Below, piece by piece: positions 60,120 through 64,000 of a stretch of 64,000 bases of DNA. The stretch is taken from the NCBI RefSeq assembly GCF_047496725.1, contig NC_132973.1, forward strand, positions 1,339,501-1,403,500, in the 5' to 3' direction. Position 1 is the stretch's first letter. Each line of letters opens with the position of its first letter. The notes under the pieces were generated by a model, which saw nothing but the letters and a program-made list of their open reading frames with translations, was not told the DNA's origin and made no database searches. The translations under genes were made by a program, and so were the position numbers. The DNA comes from Anoplolepis gracilipes (Eukaryota > Arthropoda > Insecta > Hymenoptera > Formicidae).

Positions 60120-61474
60120 ATGGCGGAATCGGAGGACATTGCGAAAACGTCCGTTCCGAAATCTGCGAAACAGAAAGAGAAAATATACTGTAAGTTTAAT
60201 TTACAAGAATCACGGGAATTATTAGGACTGTCCGCATCCGCGTATACGTCGTCCGCTGCAAACTAACCTCACATCTGTGAGAGCGCGTTTTTTTTCTCTG
60301 TTTGACACATGTCACGAGCATGTAAAAGAATGCAAATTATATATACATATATATTTTTTATACGGTTATTATAATTATAAAAAAATATTCGACTTAAGGG
60401 GATGCTGAAGCTGTTTCATATTACCGACCAAAACCTAACCTAACATAACAAATATATTTGCTTAATATAAAAGTTACAAATAAAATAAAATAAGTTTCCA
60501 TTCTAAGGATTGCGTGAAAGAATATTTGTGAACTTTTAGAAATGAGTTTAGAAGCCTAGATAAAAAACATTTTGTTGCAGAAAATATCGTGCAGCAACTT
60601 TTCAATCATAGATTTTGGTCGGTAATATGGAACAGCTTCAGCATCCCCTTAATCTTTAGTTTAGCTTAGAAAAATTCCATTGGTTTTTACACAGGGTGCT
60701 TTATATTTTAATTCATGAGCAGAAATTCTGAAGAAATTCAAAATTCTGTGAATAAACAAGATATTTTTTGGCAAATCATGCTTTTTACAATTGTGAAATT
60801 AATATTTTAGTAATTATTCATTATCAAATATTTTAATTTCTTTTACAAATAAAGCAACTATCAACTTGACTATATTTATGTCATTTGAATATTTATATTA
60901 TACTATCTACATATATATTTTTGTCAACAACTATATTAATGTGTTTCCTTTTTATCTATTTTTTATTGCATTCTTTTGATATTCACCTAATGCGTGTTTT
61001 TTCAGTGAGCTTATTGATATATTTTTAGCTGCAGTATTTTTAAGCACCGTCGCAAGTATTTCCGCTTTTGCTGGCTTTGCCAGAGCAGTGGGAATTACTA
61101 AAAAACAAGACCCAAAACACTTTGGAGAAGGAATTTCCGGCATTAAAGGAGTCAATGAAACAGGAGCATCGTTAGCAATACGAGCCCTTGGCTGGGGTTC
61201 GCTTTGTGCTATTACAGGATGTGGTTTATTTTTTTATGGAATCTGGAAAATATCTGGAGCCACGAATTCAGAAGAATTTAGGTTAAAAATGGGTTCTCTA
61301 TTACCAAAAATACCAAAGAATAATCCACCTCAAAGCAGAACAGAATTTGATGGCTTAACAGATCTATTGACGTACATCTCAGAAGATTGGGATCGAAATA
61401 AAGAGGTAAAGCCTAACTTTAATACTAGATGGTCTATATTTTTTACAAATTTTTTGTTTAAAATATGTGAATAA
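60120..61474 (+). CDS. TMEM242: TMEM242 homologue
   Basis: Two-pass inner mitochondrial membrane protein. In mammals it helps assemble the ATP synthase c-ring and complex I. Exon 1 (60120-60189) encodes MAESEDIAKTSVPKSAKQKE plus a short tail and ends at donor GTAAGT. Exon 2 contains FLSTVASISAFAGFARAVGI (first membrane segment), SLAIRALGWGSLCAITGCGL (the family signature ALRALGWGSL), a second membrane segment and LLPKIPKN. The strongest-looking acceptor (TTTTTTCAG before 61006) would break the frame. Acceptors at 61027-61028 (TTTTTAG) or 61033-61034 (TGCAG) keep it. At the 3' end, a donor after 61405 (AAAGAG|GTAAAG) could splice to 61779 (GTTGTAG|GATTAA), giving a short KED ending. Reading through ends at 61474 instead. 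Human length is 141 residues; this would be about 150. Confidence 0.82.
60394..60652. mobile_element. TTAA-flanked inverted-repeat element in TMEM242 intron 1
   Basis: The element is 259 bases and starts and ends with TTAA. The left arm GGGGATGCTGAAGCTGTTTC, then ATATTACCGACCAAAA, matches the right arm on the minus strand almost perfectly for about 40 bases (one T/C difference). TTAA at both ends is the target site of piggyBac-type elements, so a non-autonomous piggyBac-like element is likely. No coding frame lies inside. Confidence 0.8.
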
Positions 61475-61784
61475 TCAGAGTTGGTATAAAAACTGGTAAT
61501 AAGATATTTATAGAACGATGTAGGAAAACTTCCAAGTTGAAAAGTCTCAATCTTGTTTTAAATTCTCTCTTACAACTGAAACTTTGCAATGCTTTAAATA
61601 CGTAAATAAGAAATTAATAGAAACATTGTTTAAATTGCAATTTTTTTTCTAAAAGATTTATTAATCTTTTAAATATTTTTTGATATATTCATTGTAATTA
61701 ATTATAAATTTTTTGTAACGGATGATTAATGACGCGATGATTGATGATAATAATTTTTTTAATGATTTCTTGTTGTAGGATTAA

Positions 61785-64000
61785 AGATTGAACATATGAA
61801 CGTAATGTATGTATCTTGTTTGTGACCAGCAGGTCTGACATCTAATAGATTTGAATCGTATGATGCGTCGAAAATCATACGATTATACATGAATCACGCA
61901 CGAGTTTATCACATGCAAATAACTCACAGTGTTTACGTTAAAAAGGCCAAGTTTGTAATTATAGATAAAATTAATTGTAACAAGTTAATCTGTGGATAAA
62001 TATTTTATATTTATTGTATCTAATTACATACAATATTGCCTAAATAAAATTCATAAAATTATAATACTCGAGGGACGTCATTATTATCAAATTAAAAATT
62101 GAAAAGTAGTCAATTTAATAAATAAACGTAGCTAATTTTACTATATGATTATGTTATATTAATACTCACAAACACGTAAAGTCAGTTTTTTTTTATTTTA
62201 GAAGATAAGAGTCAAGATAATGTTGCATGAATTCTACGATTCATACAAGCTAAAAAATTCATTTTCGTAGTTTTAGTTATTGTAAAAAAGTTAAATTTTG
62301 ATAATAAAGTACGAAAATAAAATATTATAGGTATTATACTAGAGAGCTTTATACTTGGGAAAATATTTTAATCTGTATTTTTATATTTGCGCATGTGCGT
62401 TATTGCTTTACATTTTTTTCATGATTTTACTTTTAAATTTTATGAAATTTACAAGATTATTATATAGTCGATGAATTTTAAAAAAGATTCGGGATTTATT
62501 AAGACTTATCGTAGTATCTAAAAAATCTAAGACTAATTTACACTTTACAAAATTCTTAATATTTCGGGAAAATATTAAATATTGATTTTTCGATGTTTTT
62601 TGTAAAATTACGTAATTTTTAAAAATTCATATATAGCTAAAAAATAATAAGTATATAAAAGTGATAAAAAGCTAGTTCTTTCTTTAAAAATTTTCGTAGA
62701 GGTTTAAAATTATATAAAAAATATAAATGTTAAATAATAAATGTAATTTATTATTTCATAATTCATATAAATCCATATATGAAATCTTTCTAAAGTAAAA
62801 TTCAGGATGTATTTTAAACTGTCCTCCCTTTTGATGTCAAAAATAAAATTGAAATGCAATAAAGTGCATTTTTTATATTAAATAATTATTAAATACGAAT
62901 TGAATTTTAAAAAATTATGCAATTTTATAAAAAGAAAAAAAATCGAGAAATCAAATTTTTTTATAACGCACATCCTCGAAAATATGAATTTTACAAAGTG
63001 CTTGGCATAAATCACTTTTTTAAAGTTTCTCGGAAACTGTATTTCAAATGATTAAAATCTCGGGAAATCATTTTAAATGCTGCGAAAAGCAATTGATTTT
63101 ACATAAGAACATCTCTTGATTAATAATTAATTTATCACGGCTCGCTATTAAATTAATCTATTAAAAATATCTTAGTTTTTATTAAAGTGTCACGTATAAC
63201 AGCATATCACATGTCTTATTAGTAAAAAAAAAGATTTAACAAATTCTCCAGCATGATATCAACAATACAGAAAGGTTGGTCGTTCGCTATCTATACAAGA
63301 TATATCACGTTAAAAGAACGTGAGACTCGGCTGGATTCTTATGTTAAAGAGGACAAAGATATCTGGTACAAAGGTGATCTTGAAAAGGGGATTGCGTAAG
63401 AAATGACAACGTATTTGTAAATAATCGACGATGTATGGAAAAGTATGCGTTACCAAGAAATAATCGGATTATATTATTATATATTTATGCAAAACAAGTC
63501 AGTTGAATACCTTGGTTGAAAATCGTGACTTTGATAAAATATATTGCACAATATATATATTTAACATTTGTAATTTCATAAACTAAAGTCTGATATAAAT
63601 TCGTAAACGATTATTAAAAGTACGCGATTAATTAATAAATTGATAATTTAGTTGACAATTTTAATAAATTGTCAATTAAATGTACGTGAAATTAAAAACT
63701 GGCGATAAAAGAATGCTTCATGCGTCTCTTTTAATAAGAACTTTTAATTTATAAAAATGTAAAATGCATTTTCAATTAAATTAAATTCAACTAAACTATG
63801 TGTAAGTAAAATTGAAATTAAAATATTGTTATGACATACAATATTTGTATCTCTTTTATAAACTAAAAATTACATATTATAACTTTTTTTCTCCGCAAGA
63901 ATGTATTACAGAGTCAACAATATTTGTAATTATTTATTTGAAACCTGCTTTTTCGTTTTTTAATAATAGTGTACAAAGTTTAATCTATATTTAACCTCAT
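61785..64000. other. AT-rich stretch without recognisable genes
   Basis: No open frame, splice pattern, tRNA or structured repeat could be supported on either strand. The longest frames are short, Ile/Asn/Lys/Tyr-rich and without domain signatures. It may be intergenic or an intron of a gene beginning beyond the window. Confidence 0.6.

Overview
The window looks like AT-rich nuclear DNA from an insect. Every recognisable protein is a conserved animal gene cut by short GT-AG introns, with microsatellites, inverted-repeat elements and two tRNA genes between them. The style (very AT-rich spacers, tight gene pairs, small inverted-repeat elements, single-copy orthologues) suggests a hymenopteran, perhaps an ant. 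That is inference, because no species marker is present. No viral, bacterial or CRISPR sequence was seen.

Layout. 1-3456: 5' part of a Frizzled-4 receptor gene (minus). 5484-6320: a divergent V-ATPase subunit D (minus). 6595-6866: two identical tRNA-Gly(GCC) genes facing each other. 7169-7814: an unnamed four-exon gene for a small, probably secreted protein (minus). 8288-11957: MICU1, the mitochondrial calcium uptake regulator, with two alternative 160-nt exons (minus). 12559-12972: a small RIIa-like docking protein (plus). 14010-15271: meteorin-like secreted protein (plus). 18098-21606: TEX2, a lipid-transfer SMP protein (minus). 22527-23139: TRIAP1 with a duplicated first coding exon (plus). 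23974-26979: SSRP1, a FACT subunit (minus). 29327-30339: an unnamed protein with an N-terminal Cys motif (minus). 32552-35395: PAPS synthetase (plus), convergent with 35716-44136, a large NACHT/WD40 NWD-type gene (minus). 49377-55269: SEC24 A/B-type COPII coat subunit (minus). 56917-59893: vimar/RAP1GDS1 (minus), head to head with TMEM242 (60120 to about 61474, plus). 61785-64000 holds nothing recognisable.

Most multi-exon models were assembled by hand by following splice sites and codon phase. Coding lengths divide by three for Frizzled-4 (partial), V-ATPase D, the small secreted protein, meteorin, TEX2, TRIAP1, SSRP1, NWD, SEC24 and vimar. MICU1 does not close at its first junction. TMEM242 has an ambiguous acceptor and 3' end. 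One PAPS synthetase boundary is uncertain by one base.

The genes are not a pathway cluster, although several are mitochondrial (MICU1, TRIAP1, TMEM242) or act in membrane traffic and lipid transfer (SEC24, TEX2, V-ATPase). I found no convincing new multi-gene system. The most interesting observations are the two tandem exon duplications (MICU1, TRIAP1), the unnamed small secreted-protein gene with a GC-AG intron, the divergent V-ATPase D, a family of short inverted-repeat elements, and a run of perfect GC-rich palindromes upstream of the NWD gene.
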